Source: a virus. From it: DNA of 27,044 nt. Both the position numbers and the translations under genes were made by a program. The stretch is from positions 1-27,044 of the IMG/VR virus record IMGVR_UViG_3300017773_000107; one strand, given 5' to 3'. Of this stretch, positions 1-7,250 are shown one piece after another. Position 1 is the stretch's first letter; the number at the start of each line of letters is the position of its first letter. The notes under the pieces are model-generated. The model was given only the letters and a program-made list of their open reading frames with translations, was not told the DNA's origin and ran no database searches.

Positions 1-1793
1 ACTTCTTCCATAATTCTAATGATCTTATCTGCATCCTCAAGTGATGCAATGGATATATCAAGTTCGTCGTGAATTTGTACATGAGGTATAACTCCTTCTC
101 GGTATAAGGCCAGCATAGCCATCTTTGTCATGTCAGCCGCTGATCCTTGTATTAGTTTGTTTAATGCTTTGTATGTGAATGCGCGTTTAATCCCCGGGCC
201 ATGTTCTCTCAGTGCGTCTGCATGGGGTAATGGTTTCTTAATACCAAAACCATGGGGCTCCCATAGATCAAAGTGACATAGGCGACCACCAATCGTGCGT
301 ATCTTACCGCTGTCATCTGCTCTACGCGATACAGCATCCGATAACATTTTAACAAATGGTGCACGTTGATGGTATGTCTTAATGAGTTTCTCTGCTGCCT
401 CTTTCAACAGACCTAACTCAGCCATCAGCTTGTTCTTGCCCATGCCATACATTAATCCTAAGTTAATAGTTTTTGCTTGTTTACGTTCTATGCCGGCCAT
501 GTCCGCGATCATCTGATGGAAGTCAGCGTCGCCTGAATTGTAGCCGTCAACAATAGTTTGTGTTCCTTCTAGTCTTAACAAAGATGCAAAGTGTACAACA
601 AGTCTTGGCTCTTGTTGACTGTAGTCAAAACAACCCCACTTACATTTTTCTTCTGGTATAAATAAACTTCTAATTAGCGGGCCGAGTTCCTTGTGCCTTG
701 CTGGTATCTGCTGTAGGTTTGGATTACTATAACTGAATCGTCCTGTCACAGTTCCGCCATCATCTGACCTTATCTGATTGATATCACTATGTATTCTACC
801 CTTATGGTTGTGCTTTAATATTGTGTCTATGAACGTGGTGCTAGCTTTATTTATCTCACGTGCTTGGTTAATTAGTTTTGGTAATTCATGTGGGTGAGTC
901 GCCAGGAAATTTTTAGTAAACGATGGCGCACCTTTTTCTGTTCTGTCATATGGTAGCTTGACTATGTCGAATGCTTTTGCAATAGACGCTCCAGCCCATA
1001 TCTCTACATCAAAACCTGCTATCTTTTTTATGTCCTGGTGCATTTGTTTTTCTGATACAAGCAGCGATTTTTTAGTTTGCTCTGCTTTATCAATGTCAAC
1101 GCGTACACCTTTGAACTTCATGTCTACTAGACATGGAAATAAATTAGTTTCTAAATTAAATACATCCCACAGATCTTGTTTCTCTATCTCGTGTTGCATT
1201 GCTGCCCATAACTTTAATGTTATTACAGCGTCTTGTTCTGCATACTCACCAACTAATGGTGCTGGTAGTCTCCACATCTCTGCTTTTGGATTGATGCCCC
1301 ATTCTTTTGCTGCCTCAACCAATAACTTTTCACTTTTGCCTACACCAATATATTCTTTTGCAACTGAGTCTAGTGTATAACTCCATCTGTTTTCATTACA
1401 CAATGATGCTGCAATCATAGTATCTATGATACCACCATTGATATAAAAACCCATCGACCGTATCCAAGACACGTCATACATTGCGTTGTGAAATATTTTT
1501 GTAGCTGTTGTTTGTAAAACTTCTTCAAACCAATCTAATACTAATGCGCGATCCATGTTGCCACCACCTTCGTGATTGATCGGGAAGTAACCTGACCATC
1601 CTTCTACTGCAACTGCAATACCAATCACTTCACCATCGCGACGTACAGAACCAGAGCCCATTGTCATTAAGTTTGGATCTCTTGTTTCTAAATCTATTGC
1701 AATTTCTTTATGATCTTTTAAATCTGGTAGATGTGTTGGCGGTACCCATTCGGTTTCCGGTTTAAACATCGGCATCTGTAGAGGTTTATTCAT
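1..1793 (-). CDS. Family A DNA polymerase with 3'-5' exonuclease domain, C-terminus cut by window edge
   Basis: Replicative phage DNA polymerase of the Pol I type, lacking the 5'-3' exonuclease domain. The ATG at 1793 gives 597 readable residues. The proofreading domain shows ExoI DLET (D34, E36), ExoII in FHNAMYD (N103, D107) and ExoIII in YAEQDA (Y184, D188). The polymerase domain shows motif A DYSQQEPR (D390), motif B with R437, K441, Leu445 and Y448-G449, and motif C HDE (H575-D576). Only the last few dozen residues should lie outside the window. Leu445 occupies the place of E. coli Pol I Phe762. The start overlaps the end of the DUF3310 gene by 8 bp, so it is probably the last or near-last gene of the replication operon within view. 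Family assignment is secure; the host and exact subfamily are not known. Confidence 0.95.
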   Translation of the reverse strand, partial: MNKPLQMPMFKPETEWVPPTHLPDLKDHKEIAIDLETRDPNLMTMGSGSVRRDGEVIGIAVAVEGWSGYFPINHEGGGNMDRALVLDWFEEVLQTTATKIFHNAMYDVSWIRSMGFYINGGIIDTMIAASLCNENRWSYTLDSVAKEYIGVGKSEKLLVEAAKEWGINPKAEMWRLPAPLVGEYAEQDAVITLKLWAAMQHEIEKQDLWDVFNLETNLFPCLVDMKFKGVRVDIDKAEQTKKSLLVSEKQMHQDIKKIAGFDVEIWAGASIAKAFDIVKLPYDRTEKGAPSFTKNFLATHPHELPKLINQAREINKASTTFIDTILKHNHKGRIHSDINQIRSDDGGTVTGRFSYSNPNLQQIPARHKELGPLIRSLFIPEEKCKWGCFDYSQQEPRLVVHFASLLRLEGTQTIVDGYNSGDADFHQMIADMAGIERKQAKTINLGLMYGMGKNKLMAELGLLKEAAEKLIKTYHQRAPFVKMLSDAVSRRADDSGKIRTIGGRLCHFDLWEPHGFGIKKPLPHADALREHGPGIKRAFTYKALNKLIQGSAADMTKMAMLALYREGVIPHVQIHDELDISIASLEDADKIIRIMEE

Positions 1794-2016
1794 AGTCTCT
1801 TTCTATAATCATATCTATATAGTGTTTGGCTTTCTCTAAATCTTGCTTACCGCTTCCCTTGTGAGGGTGTCTCATAATATACTTTATAGCATTTCCCTCG
1901 GCAAATAACAACTTGTTTTTATTGACGAATTCCGCCGGTTGTATCTTGTAGTGATTGTAATGACTACCACCAACTTGTTTATCGTATGCTGATTTTTTAT
2001 TTTTAATAATTGCCAC
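1786..2016 (-). CDS. DUF3310 family small phage protein
   Basis: A 76-residue protein with the pattern of the phage DUF3310 family: YDKQVGGSHY near the N-terminus, then KIQPAEF, GNAIKYIMRH and a C-terminal DLEKAKHYIDMII helix. Some family members, as I recall including phage T7 gp1.7, are associated with nucleotide kinase activity; that role is only a family-level suggestion here. I chose the GTG at 2016 because an AGGAGG Shine-Dalgarno (2025-2030) lies 8 nt upstream; a TTG at 2019 is the alternative. The ribosome binding site lies inside the end of the upstream endonuclease gene, and the two genes overlap by 14 bp. Its position next to the DNA polymerase fits a role in nucleotide supply or replication. 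Confidence 0.8.
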   Translation of the reverse strand: MAIIKNKKSAYDKQVGGSHYNHYKIQPAEFVNKNKLLFAEGNAIKYIMRHPHKGSGKQDLEKAKHYIDMIIERDYE

Positions 2017-2758
2017 CAACTAATCCTCCTTGACTGTAACTCATTCTTATTCCTTTTTTAGTTTTTATTCTTGGCGCACCAATTGTATTTTGTTTGTTAA
2101 ACTTTTTCATAAAAACAGAAAACAAACCTGGTTGAAATTTTAGAAGAAAATCAAAATCTTCTGGATAATTAGTTTCTAAATATCTTGCAACTACAATAAA
2201 ACAATCTGCTGTAGTAAAATTATTTTTTCTGTTGTTAAAATCCCAACCTGAAAAAACAATATTACTTTTTGTATAGCCTAAACTAGAATCAAACCGTTCG
2301 ATAGACATGGTGTTAGGTTCTTTTGCTTTGTATGTATAAGGTATGCGTTCATAAAAACAAACAGCACCATACTTTTTTTCATAGTCATCAACCATTTTAA
2401 AAAATGCATCTCTTGTAATAATATTAGGAATAAATCTAGGGTCTTTTTCTTTCAACCATTTTCTATTTCTTTTACCCATTGTATGATACAATGCTAAAAT
2501 TCTACCATGCCTTGTATCTCTACGTTCTGCTTCTTTCTTATTATTTCTTTCTCTAACAGAAGGGTCTTTTTTATAAAGTTTTAGTTTTTCTTCTCTTCTT
2601 TTTTTAGCGTACTCTTGTTTTTTTTCTTTATCCCACACATGATATTTAGCTGTGCTTACGTTTATATCTAACTTTCTCGATATATCACACAACCTCATTC
2701 CTGTGTCGTATAATTCTTTTATTTGGTTACTAACTTGTTCGCTTATTCGTTGTCTCAT
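2003..2758 (-). CDS. Helix-turn-helix protein with HNH-like endonuclease domain (probable homing endonuclease)
   Basis: A 251-residue basic protein. Residues about 1-42 look like a helix-turn-helix (ISEQVSNQIKELYDTGMRLC, then a second helix ending in STAKYHV). A very Lys/Arg-rich linker follows (about 43-85). The C-terminal part carries a single-Cys CFYERIP segment, then MSIERFDSSLGYTKSNIVFS and NNRKNN, matching the SxDRxDxxxGYTxxN...N..K pattern of phage HNH endonucleases. It lacks the usual paired cysteines, so the metal site may be degenerate. The start forms an ATGA overlap with the helicase stop, and its tail carries the ribosome binding site for DUF3310. The gene is visibly more A+T-rich than its neighbours and sits close to the polymerase, typical of a free-standing homing endonuclease. 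Activity is not shown by the sequence. Confidence 0.65.
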   Translation of the reverse strand: MRQRISEQVSNQIKELYDTGMRLCDISRKLDINVSTAKYHVWDKEKKQEYAKKRREEKLKLYKKDPSVRERNNKKEAERRDTRHGRILALYHTMGKRNRKWLKEKDPRFIPNIITRDAFFKMVDDYEKKYGAVCFYERIPYTYKAKEPNTMSIERFDSSLGYTKSNIVFSGWDFNNRKNNFTTADCFIVVARYLETNYPEDFDFLLKFQPGLFSVFMKKFNKQNTIGAPRIKTKKGIRMSYSQGGLVGGNY

Positions 2759-4269
2759 AGGATGTATGCCCTTTCATAGTTTCTTGGTTCTAAAATATGT
2801 AAATTTTCTTTTGCTCTTGTTACTGCTACATAAAACAACCGATGCAGCTCGTCTGGGTCAACATCGTTATGATCAACAGCTGACTTAGTAATATCAGGAA
2901 GTAATAAAACATTGTCCGCCTCACCTCCCTTCGCTCCATGGATGGTTGACATTGTAATTCTTGGTGTCTGTGAAATCTTTTCTTTGTTTGCTAACATGTT
3001 TCGTATGTAGTTCTCTGTGTTTGTATCTATCTTTGTAAATGCTTCGTACCAAACTTTATTAGTTATTAAGCCGTGATCCGCGATGCAATCTTCTAGAATA
3101 TAGCTAAAGTCATTATTAAACGTTTTACCTGTTCTGTATCCTCGCGTTACGTTGTCACCTAAATAAGAATAAATGTTTTTGATTTGCATGACATTTAATA
3201 AACTACCTTTTGTCCACTCTTGCCAGTTTTGTATAGCTAGCAACAGATCAATAGAAATAGAATTACGGCCTTTGTGTGAATAATACCAACCTTGCAACTC
3301 ACATAAATCTTTTGCATCATCTAAAAAATAATTAGCAGACGCTAACACTAGCCATTCACCAGCGCTCATGTCAACTTGTGTAATGTCTGAATACCTGTTC
3401 AATTTACCAACAGCTTCTCGTGGCTTGTATGCTTTATCAAAACGATTATTTACACGTTCTATTATGTTTTGTGATAATTCATGTATGGGTCCACCAGGAA
3501 TACGGTAGGATTGTTTTAGTGTGTCGATCTGATCTACTTCTTCTTTAAGAGCGATAAAAGAATCAACGTCAGCACCAGCCCATTTAAATATAGCCTGATC
3601 ATCGTCCCCTGCAATGTAGGTTTTGTCAGCTTTCGACCAAAGAGACCTGACCATTCGCCACTGCAAAGGTGAGAGGTCCTGTGCCTCGTCAATAAATAAT
3701 ACGTCAAAAGATGGTGATACATCTTGTTCAACAAATCTTTGTAACATGTCAGCATAATCTATCATTCCTTTCTCTTGCTTATACCGCTTGAGTTCTCGGT
3801 CTAATAAATACAATGTATCTCGTTCAATATCAAGGTAATGATTGTTATCGTCATACAAATCCATCACAGCACGCTCTGTAACTCTAGCTTTGTTTATCAG
3901 TGATAGATACTCATTATCAGAATTAAATGTACCATCTGCATCAGAATTGTTTGCGTGTTTTAGTTTTATATTAATACCAACTTTTGATCCAAAGTCTTTG
4001 TAGTCACGTGTCTGCATAACCTGCTCACGTTTTATACCTAACGTTCTAAATGATAATGAATGTAGTGTTCTAAAAAAAGGTAAATCTTGTTCAACATCTA
4101 AGCTAAACTTCTCAGCAGCCCTGCTAGACGCCTCTTCAGCAGCCTTACGTGTAAAAGAAAAGTATCCTATTCTTTTAGAATCAACACCGGCTTTTAAAAA
4201 CTGATCTACTAAATCTAATAGTGTAGTTGTTTTACCTGTACCCGGTGGTCCTAATATTATTGTTTTCAT
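2755..4269 (-). CDS. UvrD/Rep-type superfamily 1 DNA helicase
   Basis: A 504-residue ATP-dependent helicase. Motifs visible in order are Walker A GPPGTGKT (residues 7-14), motif Ia around YFSFTRKAA, Walker B with DEAQD (about 193-197), motif III GDDDQAIFKWAGAD, motif IV region KQSYRIP, motif V TMSTIHGAKGGEAD and motif VI RLFYVAVTRAKE (477-488). At about 500 residues it is shorter than host UvrD/PcrA (about 700), as is usual for phage versions. It probably unwinds DNA in replication or recombination beside the polymerase and primase. The start overlaps the previous stop as ATGA (4266-4269) and its own stop overlaps the endonuclease start in the same way (2755-2758), so it sits in a tightly coupled operon. 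Confidence 0.93.
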   Translation of the reverse strand: MKTIILGPPGTGKTTTLLDLVDQFLKAGVDSKRIGYFSFTRKAAEEASSRAAEKFSLDVEQDLPFFRTLHSLSFRTLGIKREQVMQTRDYKDFGSKVGINIKLKHANNSDADGTFNSDNEYLSLINKARVTERAVMDLYDDNNHYLDIERDTLYLLDRELKRYKQEKGMIDYADMLQRFVEQDVSPSFDVLFIDEAQDLSPLQWRMVRSLWSKADKTYIAGDDDQAIFKWAGADVDSFIALKEEVDQIDTLKQSYRIPGGPIHELSQNIIERVNNRFDKAYKPREAVGKLNRYSDITQVDMSAGEWLVLASANYFLDDAKDLCELQGWYYSHKGRNSISIDLLLAIQNWQEWTKGSLLNVMQIKNIYSYLGDNVTRGYRTGKTFNNDFSYILEDCIADHGLITNKVWYEAFTKIDTNTENYIRNMLANKEKISQTPRITMSTIHGAKGGEADNVLLLPDITKSAVDHNDVDPDELHRLFYVAVTRAKENLHILEPRNYERAYIL

Positions 4270-4505
4270 TTATCTATACACAATCCGTTGTCTAAAACTA
4301 TTTTTTCATCTGTTTCAATCCAGACTCTTGCACCACAAGATAAAGGTTTGTCTTTAGCGTAAACCACTTTAGACGGGCCTTGTATGTCCACCTCGTGTGC
4401 ATAGTTATTTGACTTGTAAGTTTTGACTGTCAATACAGGTTCGTTAGTGTTGTTCTTTTTATTGCTTCTTATCTTATGCATATTTACATGTATTATTTTT
4501 TTCAT
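4266..4505 (-). CDS. Conserved hypothetical protein, 79 residues
   Basis: I do not recognise a named family, although the sequence style (KIIHVNMHKIRSNKK, NEPVLTVKTYKSN, PLSCGARVWIETD) is familiar from marine phage replication regions. It has a basic N-terminus, no membrane segment and a single cysteine in the SCGARVWIET stretch. It probably folds as a small mostly beta protein. It is joined by ATGA-type overlaps to the zinc-ribbon gene upstream and to the helicase downstream, which suggests co-translation with the replication proteins. No function can be proposed from the sequence alone. Confidence 0.75.
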   Translation of the reverse strand: MKKIIHVNMHKIRSNKKNNTNEPVLTVKTYKSNNYAHEVDIQGPSKVVYAKDKPLSCGARVWIETDEKIVLDNGLCIDK

Positions 4506-4660
4506 TTATCTACGTTCCCATGATAGACAATTACAACCGCTGTACAGTTAGGACATGATAGGTTTGTCATTATCATATGTTCCTCTTCATTGTTGTCTTC
4601 CCATTCAGTGTCGTGGTCACCACCCCATATTAATTCGTGATTGCAACTCCAACACTTCAT
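4502..4660 (-). CDS. Small zinc-ribbon protein, 52 residues
   Basis: A short gene in the space between the primase and the 79-residue gene. Translation from the ATG at 4660 gives a 52-residue protein with one CxxC knuckle at the N-terminus (MKCWSCNHELIWGG), an acidic middle (DTEWEDNNEEEH) and a second CxxC near the C-terminus (LSCPNCTAVVIV). The CxxC...CxxC spacing is that of a zinc ribbon. The start shares a base with the primase stop (TAATG) and the stop overlaps the next start as ATGA, so it fills the gap exactly, which argues strongly that it is real. Zinc ribbons bind nucleic acid or protein; the partner here is unknown. Confidence 0.8.
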   Translation of the reverse strand: MKCWSCNHELIWGGDHDTEWEDNNEEEHMIMTNLSCPNCTAVVIVYHGNVDK

Positions 4661-6186
4661 TAGAATGGATTCTCCTGGTATGTTACATGAGATACATCCG
4701 GTTTGTATGTCTTCATTGCTTTAATCTTAACAACTCTTGGTGTCTGGTTCTTTAGAGTCATTCTAACTTCTTCAATAAATATATCTTTTAGTTGTTTTAT
4801 TAGATTACCTGTTTTTATTTTATCTAACTCCCAGTTGTTTCGTTTTGCAAATGCATAGAAGTCTTCCATTCTAAAATATGTATGTCCTTCATCTGTCCAT
4901 GCTGCTCTGTTTAAAATATCTTCTTTTGTACGCGCTATAGCTCTATGCACTGTAAAGTCATACAATAAATTTTCTATTTGGTTTTGTGGACTCAATGATT
5001 CGAGAGGTTCTATTTCTTGTAGATTACCCATCAAAGGTTTTACATATACTTCTCTCCAATCTTTTGCTTTTGGTATAGGGGATATGATATTCGCTTGATC
5101 TAATACTGCTATTGCAAACAGATTAGGGTTATGTAACTGTTCTGTTTTTAATTCTACTCTCTTACTATCTACATCTAGAAACCATTGTGGTGGATTAGAG
5201 TTTATTTTTGACAGTGTACCAAACTCTGGCATCTGCTCTTCTTCAAAACCTACACCAAACTTTTTAGTCCTGCATTTTGCAGGATTACATACGCCACATA
5301 TTGGCTGATCTTTACATCTGTATTTATCGTAGCCACGTTTACCGATAGATGCCATTAACTGTTTTACTTCTTGAAAGCCTAGTGGTGGATCCATATATTT
5401 TTGATTAGACGTCATAACATCATCTTCCCATGTGTCTGGAGAAGATTGCTTGTGATATACTGCTATGTTAAATAAACCATTGTTACGTGAGCCATCACCA
5501 AAACCATCTGCTGCTAGTTTGTTAAGACAGGGTGGTCCATCTTTAAACGCTTCGTTAGCTTCAACTTTTTTTACAGCAATTATCGCTTCAACCTGTTCTT
5601 TTGTTTGCACCCATTCATCATAGATAGAATAGAACTGTTCTAAACTAGCCGCGTTACCTTCTGCATCAAAAGTGTATCGCAAACCCCTAATGCCACCATG
5701 GTATGGTAAGTTTAAAAAATTACCTGTATCTCCACGTTCAACTAATATTTCTGTTTGTTTCGGGAATATCTCACTGCCACCAAAACCCAATGCTTCTGAC
5801 ATCATTTTTAGTTTAGACTGCATCAATGCAGCAGGTATGAAATCTGTAGTAAATAAAAATAAATGTGCACCACCTGATTTTGATCTAAATGTGACTAATG
5901 GGAAATTATGGGACTTAATAGAAGCCGCTATTTTTTTGTGATCTAAACCTTTGTACTCATCAACATCAACACAACCCCAACGACACATATTGTCCTCATT
6001 AATAGGTATGACACCTAGTGCCGGATCCTTGCCGTCTAAATGATCTTGCCAAAAACTATCTGGTATTGGTTCACGTTTTATAAATGCTTTTCCTATAGCC
6101 TTACCTTTGTCTGTAGTTTCACCAGATAAAACTAGCTGGCCATAAGCACTCTTGTTGCCCTCAAATATTTTTTTAAAATGTTCCAT
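4660..6186 (-). CDS. Archaeo-eukaryotic-type (AEP) DNA primase
   Basis: A 508-residue protein with the AEP primase signature: the metal-binding DVD (D74, D76, in WGCVDVDEYKG), the SGGAH motif (H108) and the third motif region GNFLNLPYH (155-163). This resembles the primase domain found in TOTE-type systems and many marine phage primases. A second conserved stretch follows (GSRNNGLFNIAVYHK, from about 232), then a compact cysteine cluster C291-x5-C297-x2-C300-x4-C305 followed by RTKKFG. The C-terminal third looks like a winged-helix or accessory region with no motif I can name. It should synthesise primers for the family A polymerase. No helicase domain is fused to it. The start overlaps the small upstream gene by 14 bp; the Shine-Dalgarno is weak. 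Confidence 0.85.
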   Translation of the reverse strand: MEHFKKIFEGNKSAYGQLVLSGETTDKGKAIGKAFIKREPIPDSFWQDHLDGKDPALGVIPINEDNMCRWGCVDVDEYKGLDHKKIAASIKSHNFPLVTFRSKSGGAHLFLFTTDFIPAALMQSKLKMMSEALGFGGSEIFPKQTEILVERGDTGNFLNLPYHGGIRGLRYTFDAEGNAASLEQFYSIYDEWVQTKEQVEAIIAVKKVEANEAFKDGPPCLNKLAADGFGDGSRNNGLFNIAVYHKQSSPDTWEDDVMTSNQKYMDPPLGFQEVKQLMASIGKRGYDKYRCKDQPICGVCNPAKCRTKKFGVGFEEEQMPEFGTLSKINSNPPQWFLDVDSKRVELKTEQLHNPNLFAIAVLDQANIISPIPKAKDWREVYVKPLMGNLQEIEPLESLSPQNQIENLLYDFTVHRAIARTKEDILNRAAWTDEGHTYFRMEDFYAFAKRNNWELDKIKTGNLIKQLKDIFIEEVRMTLKNQTPRVVKIKAMKTYKPDVSHVTYQENPF

Positions 6187-6412
6187 AATGTAAATGATAT
6201 TCTTTCTGATACTTTCTTATACTTTCTTTATTTTTACTGCGGTATTCTTTCTGATAATTTAAATTTAATCTTTTCTTATATTGTTTGCCCTCCGGGCTGT
6301 CCATAAATATTTTTTTCTCTTCTTTAAGTTTCTTAATTGTATTTCTCAAATTGTCCATCGTGTTTTTACGATAGTAACGCATTTGATATAGTGACTCTCT
6401 ACTTCTAATCAT
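6173..6412 (-). CDS. Small basic protein, possible remnant of a homing endonuclease
   Basis: A 79-residue, strongly basic protein. I chose the ATG at 6412 because GAGAGG lies 7 nt upstream; a GTG at 6427 would add five residues and consume that ribosome binding site. The N-terminus is predicted helical and Arg-rich (MIRSRESLYQMRYYRK), and the C-terminal half repeats a YQKEY-x(n)-KESIRKYQKEYH pattern typical of the Lys/Tyr-rich linkers in free-standing phage HNH endonucleases. No nuclease motif is present, so it could be a decayed endonuclease or an independent DNA-binding peptide. It overlaps the primase start by 14 bp and is preceded by a G+C-rich hairpin. Confidence 0.5.
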   Translation of the reverse strand: MIRSRESLYQMRYYRKNTMDNLRNTIKKLKEEKKIFMDSPEGKQYKKRLNLNYQKEYRSKNKESIRKYQKEYHLHYGTF

Positions 6413-6427
6413 ATATAATCCTCTCAC

Positions 6428-6463
6428 GTAGCCCCCAGTACGGGGGAGTTGACTAGGGGCTAC
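6428..6463 (-). other. G+C-rich inverted repeat with two alternative stems
   Basis: In the minus-strand transcript, 8 nt after the stop of the SSB-like gene, GTAGCCCC (6463-6456) can pair perfectly with GGGGCTAC (6435-6428). An inner CCCCC (6446-6442) can instead pair with GGGGG (6436-6432) across a 5-nt loop. The two stems compete for the same G-run. No U-tract follows, so it is not a textbook intrinsic terminator. It ends right before the GAGAGG ribosome binding site of the gene starting at 6412. It may stabilise or process the upstream mRNA 3' end or control downstream translation. Confidence 0.6.
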
Positions 6464-6471
6464 ACTAATGG

Positions 6472-7233
6472 TTAAAACGGTACTTGCTCTTTAGATTCGG
6501 TACTATCTTCACCATGTTTTGCATTCACATCTCCTTTGCGACATGTTTCAGCAAAATTCTTAGCGGCAGCATAGACTTCTTTGTCTTGTACTGGCCCTAC
6601 TCTAGTCACTGCCCAACCAAACCAAGTTCCCTTGTCGTTCGACTGTTGCACTGCTTTAAGATTATATACATGACTGTAAGAAGCCGGTGTAAATAAACCA
6701 CTCTTGCCTTTCAGCTTTATGCTCTTCATCATAGAGTTCCACGATCTACTAACTTTTAGTTGTGTAGATTTCATAGAAACCAAAGCGGTTTGTGCATCCT
6801 CAGTAAGTACAAAATATGATGCTGTGTTTTCTAAATAGTTACCACTAGGTAATCTATCTTTATAATCAGCACCTCTTGTAGCTTCTCTAAGAATGTTACT
6901 ACTAGCCGAATGAATTGCAACAGGAGCACTTGTGCCCTGTCCTCTATCCGACCATTCAACATACTCGCGCTTGTAATGACACGGTATTATGTTGACACCT
7001 TCTTCACCGTCATACGTCTGCTTAGTTACAGTATTGAATATCATTCCTGCTTTAGCACCCTCTACGTATTTTGCATCCCTTTCATTAACTTCCGGGGATA
7101 ATTGTGCCAATATTCTTAGAAAAGGTAACGCAAAGTCATCTGACCCCATGTTATCTAATCCAGTATCGGCGTCTTGTTCGAACATACCTGCTAGAACTAC
7201 GTCCGTCTTCTTTTTTTCTGCTACTTGGTTCAT
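6472..7233 (-). CDS. Putative phage single-stranded DNA-binding protein
   Basis: A 253-residue conserved phage protein of the replication region. I chose the ATG at 7233 because an AAGGAG ribosome binding site ends 9 nt upstream; an ATG at 7254, seven codons earlier, overlaps the preceding stop (ATGA) but has no clear ribosome binding site. The middle looks beta-rich (ALPFLRILAQLSP, YDGEEGVNIIPCHYKREYVEW). The C-terminal tail is acidic and polar and ends in EQVPF, similar to the D/E-rich ...PF tip by which bacterial SSBs recruit partners. Its place just before the primase, next to a coiled-coil phage protein, fits an SSB. I see no recognisable OB-fold motif, so the call is inference; conserved hypothetical is the fallback. 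Confidence 0.5.
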   Translation of the reverse strand: MNQVAEKKKTDVVLAGMFEQDADTGLDNMGSDDFALPFLRILAQLSPEVNERDAKYVEGAKAGMIFNTVTKQTYDGEEGVNIIPCHYKREYVEWSDRGQGTSAPVAIHSASSNILREATRGADYKDRLPSGNYLENTASYFVLTEDAQTALVSMKSTQLKVSRSWNSMMKSIKLKGKSGLFTPASYSHVYNLKAVQQSNDKGTWFGWAVTRVGPVQDKEVYAAAKNFAETCRKGDVNAKHGEDSTESKEQVPF

Positions 7234-7250
7234 GTTTCTCTTCTCCTTTT

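Noticed and set aside
958-1380. 140-codon plus-strand frame inside the polymerase gene, and similar plus-strand frames inside the giant and tail genes
   Set aside because: They lie antisense to clear genes, have Ser/Cys/Phe-rich shadow composition and no ribosome binding sites.
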